A stretch of 64,000 nucleotides of DNA. Source: Silene conica. Lineage: Eukaryota; Streptophyta; Magnoliopsida; Caryophyllales; Caryophyllaceae. The DNA is taken from NCBI GenBank assembly GCA_029255685.2, contig CM055313.2:27648579-27712578 (forward strand), written 5' to 3'. The notes under the pieces were generated by a model. That model was not told the origin of the DNA. It ran no database searches and was given only the letters and a program-made list of their open reading frames with translations. This document shows, piece by piece, positions 13,501 to 24,507 of the stretch. A program made the translations under genes and the position numbers. Position 1 is the first letter of the stretch; each line of letters opens with the position of its first letter.

Positions 13501-16500
13501 CAAGAATTACGAAATAAAAAATTAAAAAATTTGTGAGTAAACAAACATTTTAAGTCCAAGTTTCACGAAATAAGGTTCCGGTTTCACAAATTAAGCTCCA
13601 AAATTCACGAAGTAAGAAATTAAACAATTCGTGAGTAAACAAACATTTTAATTCCAAGTTTCACGAAATAAGGTTCCGGTTTCACAAATTAAGGTCCAAG
13701 ATTTACGAAATAAAAAATTAAAAATTTCGTGAGTAAAAAAACATTTTAAGTCCAAGTTTCACAAAATAAGGTCCCGGTTTCACAAATTAAGGTCCAAGAT
13801 TCACGAAATAAAAAATTATATATTTAGTGCGCAACAAATATTTTAAGTCCAAATTTCACGAAATAAGGTTCCGGTTTCACAAATTAAGGTCCAAGATTCA
13901 CGAAATAAGAAATTAAACATTTCGTGAGTAAACAAATATTTTAAGTCCAAGTTTCACGAAATAAGGTCCCGATTTCACAAATTAAGGTCCAAGATTCACG
14001 AAATAAGAAATTATACATTTCGTGATTAAACAAACTTTCTAAGTCCAAGTTTCACGAAATAAGGTTCCGATTTCACAAATTAAGGTCCAAAATTCACCAA
14101 GTAAGAAATTAAACAATTCGTGAATGAACAAACATTTTAAATCCAAGTTTCACGAAATAAGGTTCCGGTTTCACAAATTAAGGTCCAAGATTTACGAAAT
14201 AAAAAATTAAAAATTTCGTGAGTAAACAAACATTGTAAGTCCAAGTTTCACGAAATAAGGTTCCGGTTTCACAAATTAAGGTCCAAAATTCACGAAGTAA
14301 GAAATTAAACAATTCGTGAGTAAACAAACATGTTAAATCCAAGTTTCACGAAATAAGGTTCCGGTTTCACAAATTAAGGTCCAAGATTTACGAAATAAAA
14401 AATTAAAAATTTCGTGAGTAAAAAAACATTTTAAGTCCAAGTTTCACAAAATAAGGTCCCGGTTTCACAAATTAAGGTCCAAGATTCACGAAATAAAAAA
14501 TTATATATTTTGTGTGCAACAAATTTTTTAAGTCCAAGTTTCACGAAATAAGGTTCCGGTTTCACAAATTAAGGTCCAAGATTCACGAAATAAGAAATTA
14601 AACATTTCGTGAGTAAACAAATATTTTAAGTCCAAGTTTCACGAAATAAGGTCCCGACTTCACAAATTAAGGTCCAAGATTCACGAAATAAGAAATTATA
14701 CATTTCGTGATTAAACAAACTTTCTAAGTCCAAGTTTCACGAAATAAGGTTCCGATTTCACAAATTAAGGTCCAAAATTCACCAAGTAAGAAATTAAACA
14801 ATTCGTGAATGAACAAACATTTTAAATCCAAGTTTCACGAAATAAGGTTCCGGTTTCACAAATTAAGGTCCAAGATTTACGAAATAAAAAATTAAAAATT
14901 TCGTGAGTAAACAAACATTGTAAGTCCAAGTTTCACGAAATAAGGTTCCGGTTTCACAAATTAAGGTCCAAAATTCACGAAGTAAGAAATTAAACAATTC
15001 GTGAGTAAACAAACATGTTAAATCCAAGTTTCACGAAATAAGGTTCCGGTTTCACAAATTAAGGTCCAAGATTTACGAAATAAAAAATTAAAAATTTCGT
15101 GAGTAAACAAACATTTTAAGTCCAAGTTTCACAAAATAAGGTCCCGGTTTCACAAATTAAGGTCCAAGATTCACGAAATAAAAAATTATATATTTTGTGT
15201 GCAACAAATTTTTTAAGTCCAAGTTTCACGAAATAAGGTTCCGGTTTCACAAATTAAGGTCCAAGATTCACGAAATAAGAAATTTAACATTTCGTGAGTA
15301 AACAAATATTTTAAGTCCAAGTTTCACGAAATAAGGTCCCGACTTCACAAATTAAGGTCCAAGATTCACGAAATAAGAAATTATACATTTCGTGATTAAA
15401 CAAACTTTTTAAGTCCAAGTTTCACGAAATAAGGTTCCGGTTTCACAAATCAAGGTCCAAAATTCACCAAGTAAGAAATTAAACAATTCGTGAATGAACA
15501 AACATTTTAAATCCAAGTTTCACGAAATAAGGTTCCAGTTTCACAAATTAAGGTCCAATATTTACGAAATAAAAAATTAAAAATTTCGTGAGTAAACAAA
15601 CATTTTAAGTCCAAGTTTCACGAAATAATGTTCCGATTTTCACAAATTAAGGTCCAAAATTTACGAAGTAAGAAATTAAACAATTCGTGAGTAAACAAAC
15701 ATGTTAAATCCAAGTTTCACGAAATAAGGTTCCGGTTTCACAAATTAAGGTCCAAGATTTACGAAATAAAAAATTAAAAATTTCGTGAGTAAACAAACAT
15801 TTTAAGTTCAAGTTTCACAAAATAAGGTCCCGGTTTCACAAATTAAGGTCCAAGATTCACGAAATAAAAAATTATATATTTTGTGTGCAACAAATATTTT
15901 AAGTCCAAGTTTCACGAAATAAGGTTCCGGTTTCACAAATTAAGGTCCAAGATTCACGAAATAAGAAATTAAACATTTCGTGAGTAAACAAATATTTTAA
16001 GTCCAAGTTTCACGAAATAAGGTCCCGACTTCACAAATTAAGGTCCAAGATTCACGAAATAAGAAATTATACATTTCGTGATTAAACAAACTTTCTAAGT
16101 CCAAGTTTCACGAAATAAGGTTCCGATTTCACAAATTAAGGTCCAAAATTCACCAAGTAAGAAATTAAACAATTCGTGAATGAACAAACATTTTAAATCC
16201 AAGTTTCACGAAATAAGGTTCCGGTTTCACAAATTAAGGTCCAAGATTTACGAAATAAAAAATTAAAAATTTCGTGAGTAAACAAACATTGTAAGTCCAA
16301 GTTTCACGAAATAAGGTTCCGGTTTCACAAATTAAGGTCCAAAATTCACGAAGTAAGAAATTAAACAATTCGTGAGTAAACAAACATGTTAAATCCAAGT
16401 TTCACGAAATAAGGTTCCGGTTTCACAAATTAAGGTCCAAGATTTACGAAATAAAAAATTAAAAATTTCGTGAGTAAACAAACATTTTAAGTCCAAGTTT

Positions 16501-17759
16501 CACAAAATAAGGTCCCGGTTTCACAAATTAAGGTCCAAGATTCACGAAATAAAAAATTATATATTTTGTGTGCAACAAATTTTTTAAGTCCAAGTTTCAC
16601 GAAATAAGGTTCCGGTTTCACAAATTAAGGTCCAAGATTCACGAAATAAGAAATTAAACATTTCGTGAGTAAACAAATATTTTAAGTCCAAGTTTCACGA
16701 AATAAGGTCCCGACTTCACAAATTAAGGTCCAAGATTCACGAAATAAGAAATTATACATTTCGTGATTAAACAAACTTTTTAAGTCCAAGTTTCACGAAA
16801 TAAGGTTCCGGTTTCACAAATCAAGGTCCAAAATTCACCAAGTAAGAAATTAAACAATTCGTGAATGAACAAACATTTTAAATCCAAGTTTCACGAAATA
16901 AGGTTCCAGTTTCACAAATTAAGGTCCAATATTTACGAAATAAAAAATTAAAAATTTCGTGAGTAAACAAACATTTTAAGTCCAAGTTTCACGAAATAAT
17001 GTTCCGATTTTCACAAATTAAGGTCCAAAATTTACGAAGTAAGAAATTAAACAATTCGTGAGTAAACAAACATGTTAAATCCAAGTTTCACGAAATAAGG
17101 TTCCGGTTTCACAAATTAAGGTCCAAGATTTACGAAATAAAAAATTAAAAATTTCGTGAGTAAACAAACATTTTAAGTTCAAGTTTCACAAAATAAGGTC
17201 CCGGTTTCACAAATTAAGGTCCAAGATTCACGAAATAAAAAATTATATATTTTGTGTGCAACAAATATTTTAAGTCCAAGTTTCACGAAATAAGGTTCCG
17301 GTTTCACAAATTAAGGTCCAAGATTCACGAAATAAGAAATTAAACATTTCGTGAGTAAACAAATATTTTAAGTCCAAGTTTCACGAAATAAGGTCCCGAC
17401 TTCACAAATTAAGGTCCAAGATTCACGAAATAAGAAATTATACATTTCGTGATTAAACAAACTTTTTAAGTCCAAGTTTCACGAAATAAGGTTCCGGTTT
17501 CACAAATCAAGGTCCAAAATTCACGAAGTAAGAAATTAAACAATTCGTGAATGAACAAACATTTTAAATCCAAGTTTCACGAAATAAGGTTCCGGTTTCA
17601 CAAATTAAGGTCCAGTATTTACGAAATAAAAAATTAACAGTTTCGTGAGTAAACAAACATTTTAAGTCCAAGTTTCACGAAATAATGTTCCGATTTTCAA
17701 AAATTAAGGTCCAAAATTCACGAAGTAAGAAATTAAACAATTCGTGAGTAAACAAACAT
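1095..17759 (+). repeat. Higher-order satellite array, ~98-bp monomer, 7-mer HOR of ~685 bp
   Basis: Monomers of 97-99 bp follow each other head to tail, with a core of CCAAGTTTCACGAAATAAGG then TTCACAAATTAAGGTCCAA. Successive monomers differ in a fixed order: one carries GTGAATGAAC, one TTTTGTGCGCAAC, one GTGATTAAAC, others GTGAGTAAAC. The GTGAATGAAC marker recurs at about 1095, 1781, 2466, 3151, 3837, 4522 and 5207, and last near 17542. That gives a period of ~685 bp and about 24 higher-order copies. Within a monomer, TTCACRAAWTAAG motifs recur every 20-25 bp, suggesting growth from a shorter ancestor. There are no open frames of note. Confidence 0.96.
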
Positions 17760-18926
17760 TTCGTGAAACTTGGACTTAAAATGTTTGTTTACTCACGAAT
17801 TGTTTAATTTCTTATTTCGTGAATCTTAGACCATAATTTGTGAAACCGGAACCTTATTTCGTGAAACTTGGACGTAAAATATTTGTTGCGCACAAAATAT
17901 ATAATTTTTTATTTCGTGAATCTTGGACCTTAATTTGTGAAACCGGGACCTTATTTTGTGAAACTTGGACTTAAAATATTTGTTTACTCTCGAAATTTTT
18001 AATGTTTTATTTCGTAAATCTTGGACCTTAATTTGTGAAACCGGAACCTTATTTCGTGAAACTTGGATTTAAAATGTTTGTTTACTCACGAATTGTTTAA
18101 TTTCTTACTTCGTGAATTTTGGACCTTAATTTGTGAAACCGGAACCTTATTTCGTGAAACTTGGACTTACAATGTTTGTTTACTCACGAAATTTTTAATT
18201 TTTTATTTCGTAAATCTTGGACCTTAATTTGTGAAACCGGAACCTTATTTCGTGAAACTTTGATTTAAAATGTTTGTTCATTCACGAATCATTTCTTATC
18301 CAAAACTCACTTTTAAAAAGATTTCATCAACAAGAAGTTTCAGTTGCATTAAACTAAATCAGATACCTCGCGCCCAGACTATCAATATCCAAACATTCAA
18401 CTATGTTTATCGTTAAAAAGAAAATTTTAACTACGAGTGTTTGGGTCACGTTTTCCTTAGGATGACTTCCTTCCACACATAAATAAATCAAAGTTATCAA
18501 ACAGCTCTCCTTCCAATTTAATAGTCTACTCCTTAGAGTACCCAACTTAGTCTGGTGCTCCTGTGAGAATGTCAAGATCCACAAATTAAGGACGAACAAG
18601 CTTCAAGGCTAAAAAAATGACTCTCGTAAAAATCGATCGAAATTGAGTGAAGGGAAATAGCAAAAAAAAAAATCAAAAAAAAGAAGCAAAAATCAGTAAT
18701 TAAACTAATTAAATAAGTTTCTAACCAAAAATTTAACAAATAATCAACAAAATCGAAATCTAGTTAAGAAAGGTAAAAGAACATACGAAGAAGCATAGAA
18801 ATTGAACAAAACTTGCTTATATAAGAACGAAAATCATTAATTAAACAAGTTGGTGGACAATTTAACAAATTGAATAAGTTTATCGAAAATGAGTGATGGA
18901 TGTCGTTAAAAACTAGGTGATCGAAA
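17760..18926 (-). repeat. Right arm of the large inverted duplication
   Basis: At ~17759 the satellite switches orientation within a few bases: forward monomers stop after GAGTAAACAAACATT and reverse-complement monomers begin with TCGTGAAACTTGG. About 530 bp (five monomers and a partial) of inverted satellite follow to ~18286. Then comes the reverse complement of the left-arm unique sequence, including the exon-like frame (18354-18560) and the poly-A/T intron tract. The match to the left arm ends at GGTGATC near 18921, where the left copy is broken by the LTR. Confidence 0.93.
18354..18560 (-). pseudogene. Exon-like gene fragment in the right arm (unidentified)
   Basis: Mirror copy of the segment at 826-1032, reading leftward into the satellite. 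The acceptor-like site is the reverse complement at 18561-18567. Upstream on the same strand lie a ~370-bp intron-like stretch (18561-18930) and a GTAATT donor directly after GGTCTAG. The frame differs from the left copy at two residues (Lys/Asn, Cys/Ser), so the two arms have had little time to diverge. The gene of origin is not recognised. Confidence 0.4.
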
Positions 18927-18930
18927 TTAC

Positions 18931-19215
18931 CTAGACCCAAAAAGAAAGCAGGATGATGATGAGGTTCAGTATCTGAGTGATAAAAATTGCGATCAAAATA
19001 CGACGAAAAGGCGAAGACGAGCTGAAGGACACGAGTTGAAGAACACGGGCTAAAGAGAGAGAAAGTGAAGAAAGTGCAGTGATTGTGAGCCAGAGCAAAT
19101 GAATTTTTTAATCTGGCGATTTAGAATGGGAAACTTGTCTTAGATGGGGTTTTGTATAAAGACACGTGGCATCATCAATTACATCTATAGTTTTTAAATC
19201 TGACGGTTTAAAATG
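18931..19215 (-). promoter_or_regulatory. Promoter/5'UTR-like region reading inward into the right arm
   Basis: On the minus strand this reads like the start of a plant gene. There is a G-box-type CACGTG at 19163-19168, a TTTATACA TATA-like element just downstream, and a CT-rich leader with TCTCTCTC. The leader ends in GGTCTAG directly before a GTAATTTCG splice donor at 18930. The matching intron and exon-like start lie in the duplicated arm. This is inferred from composition and order; no transcript evidence is visible. The equivalent segment of the left arm lies beyond the LTR, outside the window. Confidence 0.45.
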
Positions 19216-19835
19216 GGTACGGCAGCCTCACCCTAAGAAGGGTGCCTCACAAGATTCAATTTCTATATATATAAATAAGAGAGGATCTTATGAGGTCTAC
19301 TTCTTAAATGAGGATTGAGGTGTATATCTTACATGAGGATTGCAAACCAAATCTCAACCATTAGATTTAATTGAGGTTTGCAACTTAGGTAAATAAAACT
19401 TACACCTAAGATAATATTTTTTTTTCTCGAGATTGTTTTTTGAATATTTTTTCTCCGATTTTTTTTCGAAATTTTTTTTCCAAAATTTTTTTTCACGAAA
19501 TTTGTTTTTCGAAACTTTTTTTCTCCGAATTTTTTTTTGAAACTTTCTTTTCCGAATTTTTTTTCGATACTTTTTTTTCCTCCGAAATTTTTTTCGAAAT
19601 TTTTTCCGAATTTTTTTTCGATATTTTTTTTTTCCAAAGTTATTTTTTCTCGAGATTTTTTTTTCTCGACATTTTTTTTGGAATATTTTTATCAAATTTT
19701 TTTTTTTTAATATTTGTATCAAAATTTTTTTTCTCGAGATTTTTTTTCGTATAATTGTTTTGGAGAACCCGTGATATTGTATTGAGTAACTTGTGTTATT
19801 GTAGCGAAAAAAATTTGAGAAAAAAAAATTTAGAG
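19216..19835. repeat. T-rich low-complexity tract and flank
   Basis: From about 19400 to 19760 the plus strand is a run of T6-T10 blocks separated by CGAAA, CCGAA or CTCGAG motifs, an imperfect short tandem repeat. The Lys/Asn-rich or Phe-rich frames it creates on both strands are composition artefacts. The preceding 180 bp holds a short hairpin around 19220-19250 (CCTCACCCT..AAGGGTGCCTCAC) and no gene. Confidence 0.75.
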
Positions 19836-20143
19836 ATGTGTATCTACGCATTTAGCCATGTGTATCTACGTATTTAAAGGTGTGTATCTACGCATTTAAA
19901 GATGTGTATCTACGCATTTAGTCATGTGTATCTACGCATTTAAAGGTGTGTATGTACGCATTTAGACATGTGTATCTACGCATTTAGTCATGTGTATCTA
20001 CGCATTTAAAGGTGTGTATCTACGCATTTAGAGATGTGTATCTACGCATTCAGACATGTGTATTTACGCAATTAAAGGTGTGTATCTACGCATTTAGACA
20101 TGTGTATCTACGCATTCAAACATGTGTATCTACGCATTCAAAC
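19836..20143 (+). repeat. 22-bp minisatellite, 14 copies
   Basis: Fourteen consecutive 22-bp units of the form RTGTGTATCTACGCATTTARA fill the interval exactly (308 bp). Units alternate between ATTTAGNC, ATTTAAAG and ATTCAAAC endings, with an occasional TATGTACG or TATTTACG variant. The array abuts the T-rich tract on its left. No promoter or coding role is apparent. Confidence 0.95.
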
Positions 20144-21650
20144 GAAATAACGGAACTAAACAGTCTACAACAGCCCTAAACCGCGACCAACCACCCTATC
20201 AAACACCAAATCTGACACCAAACGTGACCCCTGACTTCTCCAGTGGCACCACCAGGCTCGCCTCTGAGCCGCGGTGGCTCCAGAGAAGGAACCAGTGGTC
20301 GTCGACATACCCAACCGCCACCAAACACCCGCCTTAAAACCCAGCAACAACCGTGACTCTGTTTAGATACGATTAAACAACCCTGACAAAACCCACCACA
20401 GAAACGTTATGAAACACCACGAACCACCGTGAGAACCACCACACAAACCCCCTGACTACAACTTAACGAATTACCCTAACACCCATATTAAACGTAAATT
20501 AACTATGACTCGAAATAACACACAAACACCAAACACCACGCGTTCATCATTGTGTTCTGAAACAAATCCCCTATTCTGCAACAGGCGACAAAAACAACCA
20601 TCAACGGCGGTCCTAGGCGGTAAACGACGACACTACAAGGGTCCATACACAACTAATGCACATCCTAGATTAATAATATGCAAAGAACAGACCCTAAACA
20701 TGCTGCTATGAAAGACATAAGGACGAATAAAACGAAGAGAATAAAAGGAACTAAGCAGAACGACGAGTGTACCTTTTTTCCCAAACGAACCACCCTAGAC
20801 CACCCTAAACCACTGTGCAAACCTCTCTCTTTACTCCTAGATGTGGCGGCAGAAGGATTGTGTGAGATTTATGTGTGTGAGGCGTGCGTTGATTAGGTTA
20901 GAAGTAGGGTTTAGGTAGAGTTTATATTAGGTGTCTCACGGTGAGTGTAGAGTGTTATGAGCATGTTTGTCGAGTTGGCCCGTCGAAGGCTGCTATTGAC
21001 ACGCATAACGAGGCCCAAAACAACCAATGAACCACGAATTGATAACTAAGACCCATACTCGACACTTCACTTAAACATATAAGGTATAATAGCATTATTC
21101 GATAACTTAATTATCGAATATAAATTCTCGAATAATTATCAAAATGTCGATATCATTAATAATCATTAGAATAAAACACGGAGTATTACAAAAGTTAGGC
21201 CAAACACACACTGAATTTGGTAAGTAATGACGAAGCTCAGCACTGCCCCTCGGGGCCATGGCCCACCAAAATTATGCGTAAAATAAAAACATAATTAAAT
21301 AAAGTTAATTACTACACTAATTTTTCCGTGTACAAGGGTATCATTGTTCATAAGATTCTCCAAAGTTTTAAGATTTTGCCACATCATTTTTCCACTTATT
21401 TTTATTATTTTTTTTTATTTTTCAGACTCACCTCAGACCTACCTTTGATTTTATACATTATCCATCAAACTCATTTGAGACTCTACTTTGTTACATCACA
21501 TTGACACATGAGATTCACTCATGGGATAATCTACATTAAAAGTGGGGTCACGAACTCACGAACTCACGACTCACCCAAAGTCTTAAGTTGAGTCTTGGAT
21601 TTCGAAAACTCAACTTAAGACTTTGTTAAGACTTTGGTAGACTATTGATA
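20144..21650. other. No gene recognised; C/A-rich then AT-rich intergenic sequence
   Basis: The first ~700 bp is rich in ACC/CCACC on the plus strand and carries several short frames with no recognisable domain. Around 20890-20990 there is a GT-rich stretch. The remainder is AT-rich, with inverted CTTAAGTTGAGTCTT/CTCAACTTAAGAC motifs at 21570-21640 that may be one end of an older MITE disrupted by the insertion at 21659. Confidence 0.5.
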
Positions 21651-21658
21651 GTTTTATG

Positions 21659-22003
21659 CTAGGTAGCACCAAAACGGGCACGGACACGGACACGTGACAC
21701 GACATCCCATGAAATTTAGGACACGGACACGTCATTTAAATATAATAAAATATGAGTATATTTTATGGTTATGAATGACATATAATTTTATTTTTATCAT
21801 GTATCTGAAGTTAAATCTAAACAAGTAGAGGTATAATTCGACGTTTACTATAACTAATTCTCATTTTTCCACCCAAGCTCATCTTTTAATCGATCTTTTT
21901 AAAAGTTTATTCACCGCCTAAACTGTAATATGTTTAGCCATGTGTGCAACGAGTGTCGGACACGGGGCGAGTAATTAGGAGAAGTGTCCGCCGTGCTACC
22001 TAG
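21659..22003. mobile_element. hAT-type MITE, 345 bp
   Basis: The ends are CTAGGTAGCACC and, inverted, CTAGGTAGCACGG. They are flanked by 8-bp near-identical duplications, GTTTTATG (21651-21658) and GTTTTAAG (22004-22011). Subterminal GGACACGG motifs repeat at both ends. Size, TIR and 8-bp duplication fit a non-autonomous hAT element. It sits inside a sequence that itself contains inverted TTAAGTTGAGTCTT motifs, suggesting nesting. Confidence 0.8.
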
Positions 22004-22186
22004 GTTTTAAGTGAGTCTTGTCTTAAGACTTAACAAAGTCTTTAAGATCGTCAATAATCATACCCTAATATGAAAGGAAATTGCTGCTTATGGATTAATA
22101 TGTAAACAAATAAATTTCGTAATAATTGTTACCTTATAATTTTTACTATATTTAATGCTCATTTAATATTCTATGTAAAAAAAATA

Positions 22187-23038
22187 GGGACGTGTTTTTT
22201 CACATACGAATTTTACTCTTTCACATACAACTTTTACGATATTACCTTTGTTATTTTTTTATTCCTCAATCCAATTATTTTGTTCTCCTTCACCTCGTCA
22301 CGAACACCACCGCAGCAATTCACAACCTCCAGTCAACGCTGAATTAAAAATAATCAATTTAAAAAAATAAAATTAATTACCTATCCTCAACCTCCACACC
22401 GCCACGACAAGGCCACCAACACCCCATCCCCAGCCGAGGACCTCACCACCGAAAATCACCATCTTCAAAAGAACAACCTCCACCGTCCTCAGCCAAGGAC
22501 CTCACCACCGAAAATCACCGTCTTCAAAAGACCAGCCACCGCCGACCACCGACAATAACAGGCCACCATACCATCGAAACCCCTCTCCCGCTGCATTCTC
22601 CTCCTCTCCTGAACTCCCCTCCGTTGTTACACACCTCCTCCTCATTACTCTGACCACCACCACCACCGCGCACCACATGTCGTCCACCATCACCGCGCAC
22701 CACCTGTCGTCCACCACCATCGTGCACAACAATTGTCAACCACACAGTCGCACCACGCCATCAACGATTGATTCATAGGTAAACAATTAAATTCCCTAAT
22801 TAACAACCCTAGTCATTTCAATCAAACATATAATTAGTTCTTAAATAAGCAAAATTAATTCACTAATTGAAGAATTGTAATTTATTATTCATGTTTTTAA
22901 AACGAGTAGATTGATTTTAGGGAAAAAGGTATTAGACAAGGTTTAATTTGTCTATATTTAGGAGAAGGGCATGTTATGAAAAATTAATGAAAAAGTGTAT
23001 GTGAAAGAGTAAAATCCGTATGTGAAAAAGTAATTCCG
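22187..23038. mobile_element. TIR element of the CACATAC family, copy 1 (852 bp)
   Basis: The left end is GGGACGTGTTTTTTCACATACGAATTTTACTC and the right end is its inverted counterpart, with a second CACATACA motif ~20 bp inside each terminus. A perfect 8-bp direct duplication AAAAAATA flanks it (22179-22186 and 23039-23046). The interior has a C-rich tract with CACCACC motifs and no credible transposase. It is non-autonomous; the 8-bp duplication suggests hAT-like mobilisation, but the superfamily is uncertain. Confidence 0.8.
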
Positions 23039-23269
23039 AAAAAATATAAGACGAAGAAGATAATTTTCATTTTTCACTAATTTGTCTCTTACTTAGAGCC
23101 TAAAATCTTTTGAAGTTCATTTTAATTTTTAAATATTATGAACATAATATTCAACCCGGATTAGAATATTGGCCTAGTTTCGACGCTGTTGGTGAATGGT
23201 GATAAAGATGGTCATTATAAAAACTAATTATATAGCTTACGTACGTTTCAAGTAGTGCCTTATAAGTTA

Positions 23270-24211
23270 GAGACGTGCTTTTTCACATACGAATTTTACT
23301 CCTTCACATACAATTTTTACCACATTATCCTTGTCATTTTTTTTATCATTCCTCCATTAATTTTATTTTTCACTCCACCTTCATCCCCTTAACAACTACT
23401 TCGTCAATGCCACTCCGTCGTCAACTCCGTTTACCGCCGACATCTCACGACCGTCCAAGCCGCTACCCCTCCCCTGCGCCGCCGACCAACCGCCCCTCCT
23501 CGACCAATCGCCCCCTCCCGCACCTCCGATGGGCACTCTCTCCCCTGCCGCGCACTCTTTCCCCTGTCGGACACTCCCTTTGCCGCCCCTTCCCTCTGCC
23601 GCTCCCAACCCCCTATCGCGCCCCTCCCCTACCGCGCCCTTCCCCTTGCGCCGCATCTCCGCTGTCGCCCTCCCCCTACCACGCCCCTCCCCCTGCCACC
23701 CTCTCCCCCTACCGCGCCCCTCTTCCTGTCGTGCCCTCCCTCCCCCTACCGTCCCCCAGCGCCGCACCTCCGTCAACCCTTCCCCACATCTCCTCCACAA
23801 TCTGTTATTTCCTTTTTTACTTTTTTTTCAATTATTTTTTTTTTTGATTAATTAACTTTTGCTACTTTTCTAAATTTTCTTTTCTTTAATTAATTATTTT
23901 TTTCCTACTTTTTTTTAATTGATTTACTTTTTCTTAATTAATTAATTTCATTTTTTCTTAATTAGTTTGTTTTTGATTTTTTTTCTTAATCATTAGTAAT
24001 TGATTTAATTTGTTGTTTTGTTGGTTTGGGAAAGAGAGTTCATGTTTTGGAAAAGGGTAGAAGATGAAAATTTTCATAAGTAATTGATTTAATTTGTTGT
24101 TTTGTTGGTTTGTGAAAGAGAGTTCATGTTTAGGAAAAGGGTAAAAAATGAAAATTTTATGAAAAAGTGTATGTGAAAAAGTAAAATCCGTATGTGAAAA
24201 AAGTAATTTCG
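23270..24211. mobile_element. TIR element of the CACATAC family, copy 2 (942 bp)
   Basis: Same termini as the copy at 22187 (GAGACGTGCTTTTTCACATACG, inverted at the right end), flanked by a perfect ATAAGTTA duplication at 23262-23269 and 24212-24219. The interior begins with the same CCTTNTCATTTTTT block, then has a C-rich tract at 23440-23790 built from CCCCTACCGCGCCCCTCC-like short repeats. The long Pro/Arg-rich frames here on both strands follow from this composition and are not credible genes. Confidence 0.82.
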
Positions 24212-24332
24212 ATAAGTTATACTCACTTGAAATTTTTTCTAATCAAAAGATTTGTTATTTTGTGCAAAGCTGCCAAATTCAAAGATTTTGCATAAGTCTT
24301 CTATTTATTATACTCACGATAGGTCTCCCTTG

Positions 24333-24507
24333 GACATATATATATATCCGTTACAAGTTTGCGACGGGTTAGATATTACTCACATGAATAAATAAAACAA
24401 ATAGATTGGTATTTTCTAGACATTCTTTTTTTGTTTTATCTATCCCACACAGTAGTATTTAACTAGTCGCAAGCTTACAACGAATATGCCCGTCATAAGA
24501 GAAAATT
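24333..24507. mobile_element. Probable short MITE with ACAAGYTTGYGACGGG ends
   Basis: CCGTTACAAGTTTGCGACGGG on the left is mirrored by the reverse complement of the CTTACAACGAATATGCCCGTCATAAG segment on the right. The same motif pair recurs at 57506-57655. No target duplication was confirmed. Confidence 0.5.

Noticed and set aside
1095-17759. CRISPR-like array
   Set aside because: Regular repeats, but the whole 98-bp monomer is conserved with no unique spacers and the context is plant nuclear DNA; it is a satellite.
19329-19851. Lys/Asn- and Phe-rich open frames of 100-165 aa on both strands
   Set aside because: They arise from T-rich low-complexity repeats; no domain, no promoter, and frames exist on both strands.
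23275-23855. Pro/Ser/Arg-rich frames up to 190 aa
   Set aside because: They lie within a TIR element's C-rich simple repeat and are open in several frames on both strands, so are due to composition.
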